The notes under the pieces: model-generated
The model's database searches: none
Seen by the model: only the letters and a program-made list of their open reading frames with translations
What the model was told of the DNA's origin: nothing
Translations under genes and position numbers: made by a program
DNA from: an uncultured SAR116 cluster alpha proteobacterium
Lineage (GTDB): Bacteria > Pseudomonadota > Alphaproteobacteria > Puniceispirillales > Marisalimonadaceae
Length of the DNA: 64,000 nucleotides
Direction of reading: 5' to 3'
NCBI GenBank assembly: GCA_902590245.1
Contig: CACIWG010000002.1
Span: forward strand, 26,586 to 90,585
Shown here: piece after piece, positions 40,272-53,495 of the stretch
Position numbering within the stretch: position 1 is the first letter of the stretch
How the letters are laid out: every line of letters starts with the position of its first letter

Positions 40272-41198
40272 ATGCAAAACTTTCTTAAAAATAAAAAATT
40301 CTTAATTCTTGGTGGATCAGGATTTGTAGGTAAATACATCACTCAAAATCTTTTAGCAAAAGGAGCTAGGGTTGTTGTTTTAACAAGAAATTCAAATAAA
40401 ATTAAGTCGTTAAAAGTTTCTGGGTACCCAGGGCAATTAGAGATTATATCTGGAAATATTTTTGAAGATGGTTTGTTAGAGTTATTAATTAAAGATAAAT
40501 ATGCAGTAATAAATTTATGTGGAGTATTATATGAAAAGCATAAGAATGAATTTAATATAATTCATAATTTTTTACCTGAAATGATAAGTAAATTATGCAA
40601 AAAATATAAAATTAAAAAATTTATTCACATATCAGCACTCGGAGTATCAAAAGACTCATCAAGTAATTACTCTGTAACAAAAGCACTTGGCGAAGAAAAT
40701 ATAAAGAAAAATTTTAAATCTTCTATAATTTTAAGGCCTTCTATTATTTTTGGTATTGGTGACAATTTTTTTGGTTTGTTTTCTAAAATATCTAAATTTG
40801 CTCCAGTCATCCCAATTATTGGGCCTAATACAATGTTTCAACCAGTTTATGTGAATGATGTCGCATTAGCAGTTATCGAAACACTTAAAATTAACAACAA
40901 TAAACCTAAAATTTTTAACATTTGTGGTCCAAAACAATATTCTTTTTATGAATTAATCAAAATTTTACTCTCCTTTCTTAAACGAAAAAGAATTCTGATT
41001 AAAGTAAATCCAAAACTAATGATGTTTCCTGGGTTGGTTTTGCAGAATTTTCCAAACCCACCATTTACATATGATCAAATGAAACTTCTTTTAAAAGACA
41101 ATGTATCAGATGGACTTTATCCAGAATTAGAAGATTTAAAAATTAAACCAGTTTTGCTAGACACTAAGCTTAAAGAATTAATAAATTTTTACAGTTAA
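40272..41198 (+). CDS. NAD-dependent epimerase, complex I NDUFA9-like
   Basis: FLILGGSGFVGKYITQNLLAKGARVVVLTRN; FIHISALGVSKDSSSNYSVTKALGE. Confidence 0.88.
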   Translation: MQNFLKNKKFLILGGSGFVGKYITQNLLAKGARVVVLTRNSNKIKSLKVSGYPGQLEIISGNIFEDGLLELLIKDKYAVINLCGVLYEKHKNEFNIIHNFLPEMISKLCKKYKIKKFIHISALGVSKDSSSNYSVTKALGEENIKKNFKSSIILRPSIIFGIGDNFFGLFSKISKFAPVIPIIGPNTMFQPVYVNDVALAVIETLKINNNKPKIFNICGPKQYSFYELIKILLSFLKRKRILIKVNPKLMMFPGLVLQNFPNPPFTYDQMKLLLKDNVSDGLYPELEDLKIKPVLLDTKLKELINFYS

Positions 41199-41980
41199 TT
41201 AAAATATACAAACAGTAAAATAACTAAGCCTAGAAAAACTCTATATATGACAAATATTTTCAGAGATATTCTTTCTATATAATTCATAAATAATTTAATT
41301 GTAGTTAGAGCTACAATAAAAGTTAATATTATTCCAATTAAATACTCCTCATAAAAAATAAATTCATCATTAATGTATAATTTAATCATTTCAAAAGTAG
41401 TTGCTGAAATGATTACAGGTATAGATAAAAATAAAGAAAATTTAGAAGAATTAAATCGATTATATCCAAGAAATCTTCCTGCAGTTATTACTACTCCTGA
41501 ACGACTAACACCAGGGATAATTGCTAATGCTTGAAAAACGCCTATTAAAAAGGCATCTTTTAAATTAATTTCTTTTTTTGTTATTTTTTTAAAATCAGAT
41601 AAACCTAATAAAACTCCAAATAGAAGAGTTGTCCATCCTATTAAAATAATTGCATTGCCGAAATCTAGTTTTATTAAAGTTATAAATACACCGAATATTA
41701 TGACTGGAATAGTACCTATTAACATCAATTTTATAAACATTATGCTTAAGGATTTATTTTTATAATGAAAAAGATTTTTCATATAAAAAATTAAATCTTT
41801 TTTTAAATAATATAAAACAGCTAAAAGACATCCGAAATGCAGGCAGACATCGAAAGATCTTCCTTGATAAGGATTTTCATTAAAAAATGGAATTAATATC
41901 AAATGTGCACTAGATGATATTGGAAGAAACTCTGTGATTCCTTGAATTATTGATAAAATGATTAAAAAAGTTAGGGACAT
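41195..41980 (-). CDS. uppP: Undecaprenyl-diphosphatase
   Basis: IIQGITEFLPISSSAHLILIP; IIPGVSRSGVVITAGRFLG. Confidence 0.95.
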   Translation of the reverse strand: MSLTFLIILSIIQGITEFLPISSSAHLILIPFFNENPYQGRSFDVCLHFGCLLAVLYYLKKDLIFYMKNLFHYKNKSLSIMFIKLMLIGTIPVIIFGVFITLIKLDFGNAIILIGWTTLLFGVLLGLSDFKKITKKEINLKDAFLIGVFQALAIIPGVSRSGVVITAGRFLGYNRFNSSKFSLFLSIPVIISATTFEMIKLYINDEFIFYEEYLIGIILTFIVALTTIKLFMNYIERISLKIFVIYRVFLGLVILLFVYFN

Positions 41981-42092
41981 AAACTTTATTTTTCCATTAA
42001 AATATGATATTAAAATAAATTCTTCGTAGTGGAATTATTAATATAATAATTCTTGATATTAAAGTTTAAATTATTAATTAAATTATAGTTGT

Positions 42093-45000
42093 ATGAAAAA
42101 AGAAATATTTAAAAGAATTGGCTTTCCTGAAAAAAAAGGTCTTTACGATCCATCTTTTGAAAAAGATGCCTGTGGTTTTGGATTTATTGCTGATATCAAT
42201 AATGAGCCAAAACATGAAATTGTTCATCAAGCCCTTGATATAGTCCACAAATTAGATCATCGTGGAGCAATTGGCGCCGATCCATTAGCAGGTGATGGAG
42301 CAGGAATTCTTATACAATTACCCGATAAATTTTTTAGAGATTATTTTAAAAGTCAGAAAATTTCTTTACCTGAGTTAGGTTATTATGCTGTTGGTATGGT
42401 TTTTTTACCAAATGACATAACAAGATCAAGTATTGCACAAAAAGCCGTTGAACAAGCCATTTCAGATGAAGGTCAAATATTTATTGGTTGGAGGGATGTA
42501 CCAACTGACGATACAGTACTTGGTAAATCTGTTATAAATAATAAACCTATTATCAAACAATTTTTTATTCAAAGAAGTAGCAAATGTAAAGATGAGAACC
42601 ATTTTCAAAGAAAGCTGTATGTTATTAGAAAGACTGTCCATAAAAAAATTCATCAAAGTAATTTGTTAGAATGGGAAGATTTTTACATCGTATCACTCTC
42701 AACTAGAACTATTGTATTCAAGGGAATGGTATTAGCTCCAAATTTATCTAAATTTTATGTTGATTTTCAAGACACTAAATTTGAAACTGCAATTGCTCTG
42801 TTCCATCAAAGATTTTCAACAAACACTTTTCCATCCTGGCGTTTAGCTCAACCATTTAGATATTTATGTCATAATGGAGAAATTAATACAGTTAAAGGAA
42901 ACATCAATTGGATGAACTCCAGAAAACACAGTATGAAATCTAAAACACTTGGTGATGATTTAGATAAACTTTGGCCAATAATTGAAAATTCACCATCTGA
43001 TTCTTCAACATTTGATAATGCTTTAGAATTATTAGTTATGGGAGGATACTCTCTACCACACGCAATGATGCTCATGATTCCTGAAGCTTGGAAAGATAAT
43101 GACTCTATGGACACCGAGAGAAAAGCTTTTTATGAGTATTATTCAGCACTTATTGAACCATGGGATGGTCCAGCCGCAATGGCATTTACCGATGGAAAAC
43201 AAATTGCTGCGACCTTAGATAGAAATGGATTAAGACCTGCGAGATATATAGTTACTGATGATAATTTGATTATTATGGCATCTGAAGTAGGTGTCCTACC
43301 CGAAATACCAGAAGAAAAGATTGTAAAAAAATGGAGATTACAACCAGGAAAGATGCTTTTGGTGGATTTAGAAAAAAATAAAATAATATCCGACGAAGAC
43401 TTGAAAGATGATTTGAAAAGAAAACACCCATACGGAGGATGGCTTAAGTCTAACCAAATATTACTCTCTGATGTTCCCAAAGAAATCGGACCAATGACAC
43501 CAGATGAGAAATCACTTTTAAATCTACAAAAGGCTTTTGGTTACACACAAGAAGACTTAAAATTTTTTCTTGAACCTATGATCAAATCTGGAGAAGATCC
43601 AATTGGGTCAATGGGTAGAGACATCCCATTAGCTGCATTATCTAACAAAAGTAGGTTGTTATATGATTATTTTTTTCAAAATTTTGCTCAAGTAACTAAT
43701 CCACCTATTGATCCCATAAGAGAAGAACTGGTAATGTCTTTGGTCAGTTTTATTGGCCCTAGACCTAATTTACTAGATCTGACATCTGGTGGTAAACAAA
43801 AAAGATTAGAAGTTGATCAACCCATATTAACGAATACAGATCTAGAGAGAATTAGAAGAATTGAAAATCATTTGTCCGGGTCATTTAAAACATTAACCTT
43901 AAGTATCTGCTATAAAAAAGACAAAAATACAGTTGATATAGATGGCATAATATCTTCATTATGTAGTAAGGCTGAAAAAGCAGTTAGTGAAAATGACTAT
44001 AATATTTTAATTCTGTCAGATAGAAACGTTGATGAAGATCACATTGCCTTACCCGCATTATTAGCAACAGGAGCTGTTCATCATCATCTTATAAAAAAAG
44101 GTTTAAGAACTGACGTGGGTATTGTTGTTGAAACTGGTGAAGCTCGAAGGGTTCATGATATTTGTCTTCTAGCTGGATATGGAGCTGAAGCTATAAATCC
44201 ATATCTAGCTTTTTACACTTTATCAAATATTATTTCAAAAAGTAAAATTAATGTTTTAGAAGATGAGGCATCAAAAAAATATATTAAAGCTCTTAATAAA
44301 GGCATGCTTAAAGTTATGTCTAAAATGGGAATATCTACATTTCAATCTTATTGTGGTGCTCAAATTTTTGATGCAGTTGGTTTGAGTTCAAATTTAGTTG
44401 AAAAATTTTTTACCGGTACTGCAACTCGGATTGAGGGTGTAAACCTTAAAGAAATTCAAAGTGAAACTGAAGAAAGACATTTGAATGCATTTAAAAATAA
44501 TTTTGAATATGATAATGTTTTAAATATAGGTGGTGATCTTAGTTTTAGATTAAACGGTGAAAACCATGTATGGACACCTGAAACAATTGGAATGCTTCAA
44601 CATGCAGTTAGAAGTGCCGATTATTCTATTTTTAAAAAATATTCTAATAAGATTAACAATCAAACAGAAAATTTTAAAAGTCTCAGAGGTTTATTTAAGT
44701 TTAAAAATATAAATAAACCAATAAATATAGATGAGGTTGAACCAACATCTGAAATTGTAAAGAGATTTGCAACTGGTGCCATGTCTTTAGGCTCTATTTC
44801 AACAGAAGCGCATTCTACTCTTGCTATTGCTATGAATAGATTAGGTGGGAGATCCAATACTGGAGAAGGTGGTGAAGAACCATCAAGGTTTAAAGAACTG
44901 CCTAATGGTGATTCAATGAAATCAAGAATTAAGCAGGTTGCATCTGGTAGATTCGGCGTGACAACTGAGTATTTGGTAAATTCCACTGATATTCAAATTA

Positions 45001-46709
45001 AAATGGCTCAAGGAGCAAAGCCTGGTGAAGGAGGTCAATTACCAGGACATAAAGTTGACAAATTTATTGCTAAAGTTAGACATTCAACTCCTGGTGTTGG
45101 ATTGATATCACCACCGCCTCATCATGATATTTATTCAATTGAAGATTTAGCTCAACTTATATTTGATTTAAAAAATGTAAATCCTGAAGCTAGGATTTCT
45201 GTAAAGCTTGTATCTGAGGTAGGTGTTGGCACTGTAGCTGCTGGAGTAAGTAAAGCACATGCTGATCATGTTACAATCTCAGGGCATGATGGTGGAACAG
45301 GAGCCAGTCCATTAACATCTGTTCTAAATGCTGGAGGTCCCTGGGAGATTGGTTTATCAGAAACTCATCAAACTTTAGTAACAAATGGTTTAAGAGGGAG
45401 AATAGCTGTACAAGTTGATGGTGGATTAAGAACAGGTAGAGATGTTGTAATTGGGGCAATTTTGGGTGCTGATGAATTTGGTTTTGCCACAGCAGCATTA
45501 ATATCCGAGGGATGTATAATGATGAGAAAATGTCATTTGAACACCTGCCCAGTTGGGGTTGCAACTCAAGATCCTGAATTAAGAAAAAATTTTACAGGTC
45601 AACCTGATCATGTAGTTAATTTTTTTGTATTTATAGCTGATGAAGTCAGAGAAATTATGGCAGAGCTTGGAATTAATAAATTTGATGATCTCATTGGACA
45701 AAGAAAATACTTAGATTTTGAAGTGGCAAAAAACCACTGGAAAGCCCATAATCTTGACTTGTCTGATGTCATTTTTGAAATAGAAAATAATGAGAATATA
45801 AGTATCTATAATAATGAGCATCAAGATCACAGCCTTGAGAAAATTTTAGATCATACTCTTATTAGAGATTCCAAAGATGCTTTAGAAAATAAAAAAAGAG
45901 TTTATTTAAAATACAATATTTTCAATATAGATAGAACAGTTGGAGGAATGCTATCAGGACAAGTAGCTTTAAAATATGGTCATGAAGGGTTGCCAAAAAA
46001 TACCATAAATATAGATTTTTCTGGTAATGCTGGTCAAAGTTTTGGTGCTTGGTTAGCCAAAGGAATAACATTAAGTTTATCTGGTGATGCTAATGACTAT
46101 GTTGGCAAGGGGTTGTCAGGTGGGATCATATCAATCAAAAAAAATATAAATAGCAAATTAATTTCTGATCAAAATATTATTGCTGGAAACACTCTGCTTT
46201 ATGGTGCTATTTCAGGTGAGTGTTATATTAATGGCGTAGTTGGTGAAAGATTTGCTGTCAGAAATTCTGGAGCAACTGCTATTGTTGAAGGTTGTGGTGA
46301 TCATGGAGCAGAATACATGACAGGTGGTGTAGTTGTAATTTTAGGTCAAACTGGAAGAAATTTTGCTGCAGGAATGTCTGGAGGTGTTGCATATATATAT
46401 GATAAAAATGATGAATTTATAAAAAAATGCAATATGGCTATGGTAGAAGTAGATATATTAAAAAGAGCAAATTTAAATGATGATTTTAATGAGGAATTAA
46501 TTGATAAAAACTTGTTAGATTTTGATGAGATTAGATTAAAAAAAATAATACAAAATCATGTTAAGATGACAAGTAGCGTAAAAGGTAAGGATATTTTAAG
46601 TAATTGGGATAAGGAGGTTTCTAATTTTAAAAAAGTTATGCCAACTGAATTTAAACGTGTTCTTACAAGTTATAAAAAAGATAATATGAGTAAGGTTGCA
46701 GGAGAATAA
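42093..46709 (+). CDS. gltB: Glutamate synthase large subunit
   Basis: [17 protein letters not shown]-terminus, [39 protein letters not shown]-terminal repeats. Confidence 0.98.
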   Translation: MKKEIFKRIGFPEKKGLYDPSFEKDACGFGFIADINNEPKHEIVHQALDIVHKLDHRGAIGADPLAGDGAGILIQLPDKFFRDYFKSQKISLPELGYYAVGMVFLPNDITRSSIAQKAVEQAISDEGQIFIGWRDVPTDDTVLGKSVINNKPIIKQFFIQRSSKCKDENHFQRKLYVIRKTVHKKIHQSNLLEWEDFYIVSLSTRTIVFKGMVLAPNLSKFYVDFQDTKFETAIALFHQRFSTNTFPSWRLAQPFRYLCHNGEINTVKGNINWMNSRKHSMKSKTLGDDLDKLWPIIENSPSDSSTFDNALELLVMGGYSLPHAMMLMIPEAWKDNDSMDTERKAFYEYYSALIEPWDGPAAMAFTDGKQIAATLDRNGLRPARYIVTDDNLIIMASEVGVLPEIPEEKIVKKWRLQPGKMLLVDLEKNKIISDEDLKDDLKRKHPYGGWLKSNQILLSDVPKEIGPMTPDEKSLLNLQKAFGYTQEDLKFFLEPMIKSGEDPIGSMGRDIPLAALSNKSRLLYDYFFQNFAQVTNPPIDPIREELVMSLVSFIGPRPNLLDLTSGGKQKRLEVDQPILTNTDLERIRRIENHLSGSFKTLTLSICYKKDKNTVDIDGIISSLCSKAEKAVSENDYNILILSDRNVDEDHIALPALLATGAVHHHLIKKGLRTDVGIVVETGEARRVHDICLLAGYGAEAINPYLAFYTLSNIISKSKINVLEDEASKKYIKALNKGMLKVMSKMGISTFQSYCGAQIFDAVGLSSNLVEKFFTGTATRIEGVNLKEIQSETEERHLNAFKNNFEYDNVLNIGGDLSFRLNGENHVWTPETIGMLQHAVRSADYSIFKKYSNKINNQTENFKSLRGLFKFKNINKPINIDEVEPTSEIVKRFATGAMSLGSISTEAHSTLAIAMNRLGGRSNTGEGGEEPSRFKELPNGDSMKSRIKQVASGRFGVTTEYLVNSTDIQIKMAQGAKPGEGGQLPGHKVDKFIAKVRHSTPGVGLISPPPHHDIYSIEDLAQLIFDLKNVNPEARISVKLVSEVGVGTVAAGVSKAHADHVTISGHDGGTGASPLTSVLNAGGPWEIGLSETHQTLVTNGLRGRIAVQVDGGLRTGRDVVIGAILGADEFGFATAALISEGCIMMRKCHLNTCPVGVATQDPELRKNFTGQPDHVVNFFVFIADEVREIMAELGINKFDDLIGQRKYLDFEVAKNHWKAHNLDLSDVIFEIENNENISIYNNEHQDHSLEKILDHTLIRDSKDALENKKRVYLKYNIFNIDRTVGGMLSGQVALKYGHEGLPKNTINIDFSGNAGQSFGAWLAKGITLSLSGDANDYVGKGLSGGIISIKKNINSKLISDQNIIAGNTLLYGAISGECYINGVVGERFAVRNSGATAIVEGCGDHGAEYMTGGVVVILGQTGRNFAAGMSGGVAYIYDKNDEFIKKCNMAMVEVDILKRANLNDDFNEELIDKNLLDFDEIRLKKIIQNHVKMTSSVKGKDILSNWDKEVSNFKKVMPTEFKRVLTSYKKDNMSKVAGE

Positions 46710-46710
46710 A

Positions 46711-48141
46711 ATGGGTAATCCAACAGGATTTTTAGAAATTGATAAAAAAGAGAGAAATTATGAAGATCCGAAAGATCGACTTAAACATTTTAAGGAGTTT
46801 ATTGTTCCATTAACTAATGAAGAAGTTTCTAAACAAGGTTCTAGATGCATGGACTGCGGGATACCCTATTGTCATCAAGGATGCCCCGTTAACAATCTTA
46901 TACCTGATTGGAATGATTTGGTTTATAAGCATGAATGGAAAAAAGCATTAGACACATTACATTCAACCAATAATTTTCCAGAATTTACTGGTAGAATTTG
47001 TCCTGCTCCATGTGAAGCTGCGTGTACCCTTAATTTAACAGACAATCCTGTGTCAATAAAAACTATTGAATGTTCAATTGTAGATTATGGTTGGGAAAAA
47101 GGTTGGATAAAACCCCAGCTCCCAAAAAAACATACCGATAAAAAAGTAGCAATTATTGGTTCTGGACCAGCTGGATTAGCATGTGCACAGCAATTAGCAA
47201 GATTAGGACATAGTGTTGTAGTATATGAAAAAAATGAAAGAATTGGTGGTCTTCTTAGAATAGGGATCCCTGATTTTAAAATGGAAAAAACATTAATTGA
47301 TAGAAGAATAGCACAAATGCAATCAGAAGGTGTTCAATTCAAAACTAACAGTGAAATAGGTAATACTATTTCTACTAATCAAATAATTGATAACTTTGAT
47401 GCTGTTTCCGTATGTATTGGTAGTGAAGTTCCAAGAAATCTAGAAGTTAAAGGTCGAAATTTGAAGGGTATTCATTTTGCAATGGATTTTCTATCACAAC
47501 AAAATGATATGGTGGCTGGAAAAACAATTTCTAAAGATATACTTATTTCAGCTAAAGGGAAAAAAGTACTTGTTATTGGTGGAGGTGATACTGGTTCTGA
47601 CTGTGTTGGTACTTCGAATAGACAAGGTGCAACATCCGTTCATCAGTTAGAATTGTTACCTCAACCTCCAGTTAACGAAAATAAACAATTAACTTGGCCT
47701 AATTGGCCAATGAAATTAAGAACTTCTACTTCTCATCAAGAAGGTTGCGAAAGACAATGGTCAATTTTAACAAAATCATTTGAAGGTAATGAAAATGGTG
47801 AAGTCACGAAACTTATTTGTGTTGAAGTTGAATGGAAAAAAAGTGAAGATGGATCTATGAAAATGATTGAAGTAGAAGACTCTGAATTTGAGATTGAAGC
47901 TGATATTGTTCTTCTTGCAATGGGATTTGTTCATCCAATACATGAAGGTTTAGTTAATAATTTAAGTCTAAAATTAGACCAGAGAGGTAATGTTGAAGCT
48001 GATGAGATAAGTTTTAAAACATCATCTGATAAAGTTTTTGTAGCAGGTGATTGTAGAAGAGGACAGTCACTAGTCGTTTGGGCTATTAGTGAAGGACGTA
48101 AATGTGCAGAACGAATAGATAATTTTCTTAAAGAGAAATAA
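46711..48141 (+). CDS. gltD: Glutamate synthase small subunit
   Basis: [71 protein letters not shown]. Confidence 0.97.
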   Translation: MGNPTGFLEIDKKERNYEDPKDRLKHFKEFIVPLTNEEVSKQGSRCMDCGIPYCHQGCPVNNLIPDWNDLVYKHEWKKALDTLHSTNNFPEFTGRICPAPCEAACTLNLTDNPVSIKTIECSIVDYGWEKGWIKPQLPKKHTDKKVAIIGSGPAGLACAQQLARLGHSVVVYEKNERIGGLLRIGIPDFKMEKTLIDRRIAQMQSEGVQFKTNSEIGNTISTNQIIDNFDAVSVCIGSEVPRNLEVKGRNLKGIHFAMDFLSQQNDMVAGKTISKDILISAKGKKVLVIGGGDTGSDCVGTSNRQGATSVHQLELLPQPPVNENKQLTWPNWPMKLRTSTSHQEGCERQWSILTKSFEGNENGEVTKLICVEVEWKKSEDGSMKMIEVEDSEFEIEADIVLLAMGFVHPIHEGLVNNLSLKLDQRGNVEADEISFKTSSDKVFVAGDCRRGQSLVVWAISEGRKCAERIDNFLKEK

Positions 48142-48154
48142 TTTTTTTTTATAA

Positions 48155-48817
48155 ATGAATAAATTATTTCATTATTTCTTATGTCCTTCATCAAGATTTA
48201 CAAGAATTATACTAACTGAAAAAAAAATAGATTTTGATTTATTTATCGAAAATTTTTCTGATCCAACTGAAGATTACTTATTCAAGAATCCAGCTGGTTT
48301 CTTTCCAGTTTTATATACATCTTTTAATGAAAGTATAGTTGGATCATTAGTTATTGTAGAGTATCTTCAAAATTTAATGCTCCCACCTACATTAATGATT
48401 AAGAAAAATGAAAATGAAATTAGAAGATTACTTTTTTGGTTTGAAACAAATTTTAAAAATGAAGTTATTATTCCATTACTAAAAGAAAAAGTTTTTAAAA
48501 GGTTTGAAAAAAATTCTTTGCCTAGTAGCCATGTTATCAGAACTGCTAGATCAAATCTAAAATATCATATGCAATATTTTGATTATATAATTAAAGAAAA
48601 TGATTATTTTGTTGATGATAATTTGACCTATGTAGATTTATTTTATGGAGCTAGTATAACAGTTTTAGATTATATAGATGAATTAAATTTTTTTGAGTTT
48701 GAAAAATTAAAAAATTTGTACTCAATCGTAAAATCAAGACCAAGTTTTAAAAAAATATTAGCTGATAGAATTATAGGTGTTAATCCACACTCGGATTATC
48801 TTAAATTAGATTATTAA
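48155..48817 (+). CDS. Glutathione S-transferase family protein
   Basis: LFHYFLCPSSRFTRIILTEKKIDFDLFIENFSDPTEDYLFKNPAGFFPVL. Confidence 0.85.
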   Translation: MNKLFHYFLCPSSRFTRIILTEKKIDFDLFIENFSDPTEDYLFKNPAGFFPVLYTSFNESIVGSLVIVEYLQNLMLPPTLMIKKNENEIRRLLFWFETNFKNEVIIPLLKEKVFKRFEKNSLPSSHVIRTARSNLKYHMQYFDYIIKENDYFVDDNLTYVDLFYGASITVLDYIDELNFFEFEKLKNLYSIVKSRPSFKKILADRIIGVNPHSDYLKLDY

Positions 48818-49560
48818 CTTTTTGATATTTTATGTAAGAGCATCTTGATTGTTTCTATTTCGTTAATTTTAGATAATCTATGTTCCCCATTTTTTTCTAG
48901 TATTAATTTAACATCACTTGATTTAGTTATCTTTTTCAAAACCTTTTCACTTAATCTAAATGGTACTTCAGTGTCCATTATTCCATGATATAAATAAACA
49001 CTTCCTTGAAATTTTATTGGAGAATTCAACACGAGGTTTTTTTCTCCGTCTTTAATGAATTCGTAACTAATCTCTAAATCTTCACTTAATGAAAACTCAT
49101 TGTTAATAATTACTTCTTCTTTTTTTTGATCAGACAAAGTGTCCCAAATAAGCTCTTTTGTAAAATCTGGTGCTACGGCAAGACCTATTAAAGAGTGAAC
49201 ATTTACTAATTTATTTTTTGCTAACGCTAACATGATCCATCCCCCCATAGATGAACCAACTAGAATTTGTGGACCTTTAGTTAATTTAGTAATTATAGTT
49301 TTAGCATCTAGTATCCAGTCAGTTATTACAAAGTCTTTAAATTTTCCAGATGAAATTCCATGACCTGAATAGTCAAATCTTAGAAATGAGTGATTATTTT
49401 TTATTGCCCATTGTTCAAGTGCAATAGCTTTTTGACCAGTCATATCTGATTTTAAACCTGATAAGAAAACTATTCCTAATTTTTTCCCATCAATTTTATT
49501 GTATGCAATAGTTCGATTATAATTTGTTTTTAAAAATTTTGTCATGTATATAGATTGCAT
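48814..49560 (-). CDS. Alpha/beta hydrolase
   Basis: FLRFDYSGHGISSGKF; ILVGSSMGGWIMLAL (GxSxG); YHGIMDTEVP. Confidence 0.9.
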   Translation of the reverse strand: MQSIYMTKFLKTNYNRTIAYNKIDGKKLGIVFLSGLKSDMTGQKAIALEQWAIKNNHSFLRFDYSGHGISSGKFKDFVITDWILDAKTIITKLTKGPQILVGSSMGGWIMLALAKNKLVNVHSLIGLAVAPDFTKELIWDTLSDQKKEEVIINNEFSLSEDLEISYEFIKDGEKNLVLNSPIKFQGSVYLYHGIMDTEVPFRLSEKVLKKITKSSDVKLILEKNGEHRLSKINEIETIKMLLHKISKS

Positions 49561-49565
49561 AGAAT

Positions 49566-50705
49566 ATGTTAAATAACAAAATAATATTGCAAATAGTTCC
49601 TGCCCTCAACAATGGTGGAGTTGAAAGAGGCGTTATTGAAACATCAAAATTTCTTGTTAAAAATAATAATAAATCTATCATAATATCGTCTGGTGGAATT
49701 TATGAGCATTTAATCTCAAGACATGGAGGAATTTTATATAAATTAGATATTCATTTAAAGAACCCTATAAAATGGAAAAAATTAAGAACAAAAGTAGAAG
49801 AAATAATAAAAAAAGAAAAAGTTGATTTGATTCATGTCTGTTCAAGAGTCCCAGCATGGATTACATATCCCATAGCAGAAAATTTAAAAATTCCATTTGT
49901 TACATCTGTACATGGTAGATTAAGAAATCAGAATTTTTTAAAAAATTATTACAATAGTATTTTGATCAAAGGTGACGTGATAATTGCAATCTCAAAACAC
50001 ATCAAGGATAATATTATAAATGTATTCCCTAATGTAAAAAATAAAGTATCGATTGTTTATAGAGGTGTTGATTTAGAAAACTTTAATTTAAATAATATTT
50101 CAAATACTAGGATAGTGAACCAAGCTAAGATGTTAGGAGTTCGAGACGGCAGCCCCGTAATTTTAATGGCATCAAGACCTAAAGCTTGGAAAGGGCATTT
50201 AATATTTATTAAAGCTTTATCAAAAGTCAAAATAGATTATCAATGTTTCTTAATAGGTGCACTTGATGGAGATGAAAAATTTAAAAGTGATATTTATAAA
50301 AAAATATCTGAATATAATCTTGGAGATAAAGTAAAATTAACAAAATCAACAAATGATATTCAGTCAGCCTTTGTGTTAAGTGATATAGTAGTAATGCCAT
50401 CTATTGATCCAGAACCGTTTGGTAGAATAATAATTGAGGCCCAGGCATTAAAAAAAATTGCAATAGGTTTTAATCATGGTGGTATATCTGAGAGTATCAT
50501 AGATAATAAGACAGGTCTTTTAGCAAAACCCTTAGACGTAAATGATTTAGGAAAAAAAATTGAAACTGCATTAAAATTGAATAAAACTCAACGTAATATT
50601 ATAAATAAAAATGCTATAAAGATTTTAAAAGACAAATTTAGCTTAGAGAAAATGTGTACTGATACTTTAAATTTGTATAAAAATTGCATAGATAAATATA
50701 ATTAA
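49566..50705 (+). CDS. Glycosyltransferase family 4
   Basis: [53 protein letters not shown]. Confidence 0.9.
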   Translation: MLNNKIILQIVPALNNGGVERGVIETSKFLVKNNNKSIIISSGGIYEHLISRHGGILYKLDIHLKNPIKWKKLRTKVEEIIKKEKVDLIHVCSRVPAWITYPIAENLKIPFVTSVHGRLRNQNFLKNYYNSILIKGDVIIAISKHIKDNIINVFPNVKNKVSIVYRGVDLENFNLNNISNTRIVNQAKMLGVRDGSPVILMASRPKAWKGHLIFIKALSKVKIDYQCFLIGALDGDEKFKSDIYKKISEYNLGDKVKLTKSTNDIQSAFVLSDIVVMPSIDPEPFGRIIIEAQALKKIAIGFNHGGISESIIDNKTGLLAKPLDVNDLGKKIETALKLNKTQRNIINKNAIKILKDKFSLEKMCTDTLNLYKNCIDKYN

Positions 50706-50707
50706 TT

Positions 50708-52636
50708 ATGAAAAATAACATCAATATTAAATTACCAAGTGGGGATATCAAATCATACCAAAATAAGATTACCCCTTTAGATATTGCTGCAGAGATATCA
50801 ATATCTTTAAAAAAAAATGCCATTATTTCAAAGGTTAATAATCAATTATGGGATTTAGAAAGAACAATTGATTTTGATTGTGATTTGGAAATTATCACAA
50901 AAAAAAATAATGAACTACTTGAAGTTTTAAGACATGATGCTGCCCATGTAATGGCCGAAGCAGTTTTAGAATTATATCCAAATACTCAAATAACTATTGG
51001 CCCAGCTATTGATGATGGTTTTTATTACGATTTTTACAAAAAAGAAAATTTTACTCTAAAAGATTTAGAATTAATTGAAAAAAGAATGCATGAAATTGTC
51101 GATCGAAATGAAGAAATTATTCGAGAAGTCTGGACACGAGAAGAGGCGATTAATTTTTTTAAAAAAAACAATGAAAAATTTAAATTAGAATTAATTGACG
51201 ACATACCAGATGATCAAGAGATATCTTTTTACAAGCAAGGTAATTTTATTGATTTATGTAGAGGTCCACATTTCAAATTTACTAAAATGCTTGGGCATGC
51301 ATTTAAATTAACTAAATTAGCTGGTGCATATTGGAGAGGCGATAGTAATAATGAGACACTTCAAAGAATTTATGGGACTGCATTTTTTACTCAAATAGAT
51401 CTAGACAATTATTTACTAATGTTAGAAGAGGCTGAGAAAAGAGATCATCGTAAATTAGGAAAAAAACTTCAATTATTTCATATGCAAGAAGAGGCTGCTG
51501 GATCAGTGTTTTGGCATCCAAAAGGCTGGTCAATATATCTTGAAATTGAAGCTTATATGAGAAGAAAACTTGCTATTCATAATTATAACGAAGTCAAAAC
51601 ACCACAAGTGATTGATAGAACATTATGGGAAAAATCTGGTCATTGGGATAAATTTAAAGAAAATATGTTTATGGTTGAAGGCGAGAGTAATAAAGTTCTA
51701 GCCTTGAAACCTATGAATTGCCCTGGACATGTTCAAATTTTCAAACAAGGAGTTAAATCTTATAAGGAATTGCCGATTAGAATGTCAGAATTTGGCTCAT
51801 GTCATAGAAACGAACCTTCAGGAGCACTCCATGGAATTATGAGAGTAAGACAGTTTACTCAAGATGATGCTCACATTTTTTGCACTGATGAACAAATAAC
51901 AGATGAATCATTAATTTTTTGTGATTTATTGAGGGAAATTTATAAAGACTTTGGCTTTGATAAATTAAAAGTAAAGTTCTCTGATAGGCCAGAAGTGAGA
52001 GCTGGTAGTGATAAAGTTTGGGATAAAGCCGAAAAGGCTCTTATAGAAGCTGTTAATAAAGCACAATTAGAGTATGATTTAAATCCTGGTGAAGGAGCAT
52101 TTTATGGTCCGAAATTGGAGTTTGTTCTTATTGATGCAATTGGTAGAGAATGGCAATGTGGAACGTTACAAATGGATTTTGTTTTACCTGAAAGACTTGG
52201 AGCCACTTATATTGATCATAATGGTGAGAAGAAAAATCCGGTAATGTTACATAGAGCTATTTTAGGCTCTATGGAGAGATGGTTAGGTATTTTAATAGAG
52301 CAGTACTCTGGAAGATTTCCACTATGGTTGACACCTGTTCAGGTTTTTGTATGTACAATTACTGAAAAAGCAAACGAATACGCCTTGGGATTAATAAATG
52401 TGTTAGAAAATAATAATATAAGATGCGATATTGATCTTAGAAATGAAAAGATTGGATATAAAATTCGAGAACATTCAGAAAATGGATGTCCAATTATTTT
52501 AATTGTAGGTGAAAAAGAGAAAGATAGTAATACTGTTGCAATTCGAAGACTAGGATCGAATAATCAAGATTTCAAATTATTTAAAGATTTTATTAAAGAA
52601 ATTAAGGTTGAAATTAAACCACCAGATTTAGTTTGA
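50708..52636 (+). CDS. thrS: Threonyl-tRNA synthetase
   Basis: TGS-like N-terminus, [45 protein letters not shown]. Confidence 0.98.
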   Translation: MKNNINIKLPSGDIKSYQNKITPLDIAAEISISLKKNAIISKVNNQLWDLERTIDFDCDLEIITKKNNELLEVLRHDAAHVMAEAVLELYPNTQITIGPAIDDGFYYDFYKKENFTLKDLELIEKRMHEIVDRNEEIIREVWTREEAINFFKKNNEKFKLELIDDIPDDQEISFYKQGNFIDLCRGPHFKFTKMLGHAFKLTKLAGAYWRGDSNNETLQRIYGTAFFTQIDLDNYLLMLEEAEKRDHRKLGKKLQLFHMQEEAAGSVFWHPKGWSIYLEIEAYMRRKLAIHNYNEVKTPQVIDRTLWEKSGHWDKFKENMFMVEGESNKVLALKPMNCPGHVQIFKQGVKSYKELPIRMSEFGSCHRNEPSGALHGIMRVRQFTQDDAHIFCTDEQITDESLIFCDLLREIYKDFGFDKLKVKFSDRPEVRAGSDKVWDKAEKALIEAVNKAQLEYDLNPGEGAFYGPKLEFVLIDAIGREWQCGTLQMDFVLPERLGATYIDHNGEKKNPVMLHRAILGSMERWLGILIEQYSGRFPLWLTPVQVFVCTITEKANEYALGLINVLENNNIRCDIDLRNEKIGYKIREHSENGCPIILIVGEKEKDSNTVAIRRLGSNNQDFKLFKDFIKEIKVEIKPPDLV

Positions 52637-52681
52637 AAATTTTTTTAAACAGTATATTTTATAACAACAATAGTAGGAGAT

Positions 52682-53221
52682 ATTAGTATAAACGATTCAA
52701 AACCTAGCTTTTCAGCTAAAGACGGACCAAGAATTAATCAATCAATTTCAGCTCAACAGGTCCGATGTATAGATTCTCAAGGTAAACAATTAGGTATACT
52801 ATCAATTAATGATGCATTAAAAGAAGCAAAATCAGTTGGACTTGATTTAGTAGAGATACAGCCAAATGTTTCACCACCTGTGTGTAAAATATTAGATTAT
52901 GGTAAATACAAATATGTATCGCAAAAAAGAAAAAATGAAGCTAGAAAAAAGCAAAAAACTATAGATGTTAAAGAAATAAAGTTGCGTCCTAATATAGATT
53001 CTCATGATTTTAATGTAAAAATTAAATCAGTAAAAAAATTTCTTGAAAATGGTGATAAAGTTAAAATTACTCTAAGATTTAGAGGTAGAGAAATGGTTCA
53101 TCAAGAACTTGGAAGCAATGTTCTTGATAGAGTTAAAGATGAAACTGACGCATTTAGCAAAATTGAGGCATTACCAAAGTTAGAAGGTAGACAAATGGTA
53201 ATGGTCTTAGCTCCTAAATGA
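52682..53221 (+). CDS. infC: Translation initiation factor IF-3, non-NTG start (ATT 52682 or ATA 52688)
   Basis: ORF track starts at internal GTG 52880, but the frame is open upstream: ...NDSKPSFSAKDGPRINQSISAQQVRCIDSQGKQLGILSINDALKEAKSVGLDLVEIQPNVSPPVCKILDYGK. AGGAG at 52675-52679. Confidence 0.93.
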   Translation: MSINDSKPSFSAKDGPRINQSISAQQVRCIDSQGKQLGILSINDALKEAKSVGLDLVEIQPNVSPPVCKILDYGKYKYVSQKRKNEARKKQKTIDVKEIKLRPNIDSHDFNVKIKSVKKFLENGDKVKITLRFRGREMVHQELGSNVLDRVKDETDAFSKIEALPKLEGRQMVMVLAPK

Positions 53222-53285
53222 AAATATATATATTTATGTTGATTAGTTAATAACCATTGTATATAAGCAAAATGGAGAATTATTT

Positions 53286-53483
53286 ATGTCTAAATTGAAA
53301 ACTAAAAGTGGTGCAAAAAAAAGGTTTAAAGTTACATCTTCTGGTAAAATAAAATCAGGTGCAGCATTCTTAAGTCATAATCTTAGAAGAAGGTCTCAAA
53401 AAATGAAGAGACAGGCCAGAGGTACAATGATACTTAGTGATGCAGACACAAAAATAGTAAAACAATTCTTACCATATTCTTAA
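53286..53483 (+). CDS. rpmI: 50S ribosomal protein L35
   Basis: [25 protein letters not shown]. Confidence 0.96.
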   Translation: MSKLKTKSGAKKRFKVTSSGKIKSGAAFLSHNLRRRSQKMKRQARGTMILSDADTKIVKQFLPYS

Positions 53484-53495
53484 TGGAGTTATTCA

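Noticed and set aside
41981-42092. Regulatory RNA upstream of gltB
   Set aside because: The region is low-complexity AT sequence with no persuasive structure visible by eye.
45271-45564. Antisense ORF inside gltB (and many similar antisense ORFs such as 874-1080, 1690-1950, 12674-13042, 43139-43480)
   Set aside because: They lie fully inside well-identified genes on the other strand and show no recognisable protein family.
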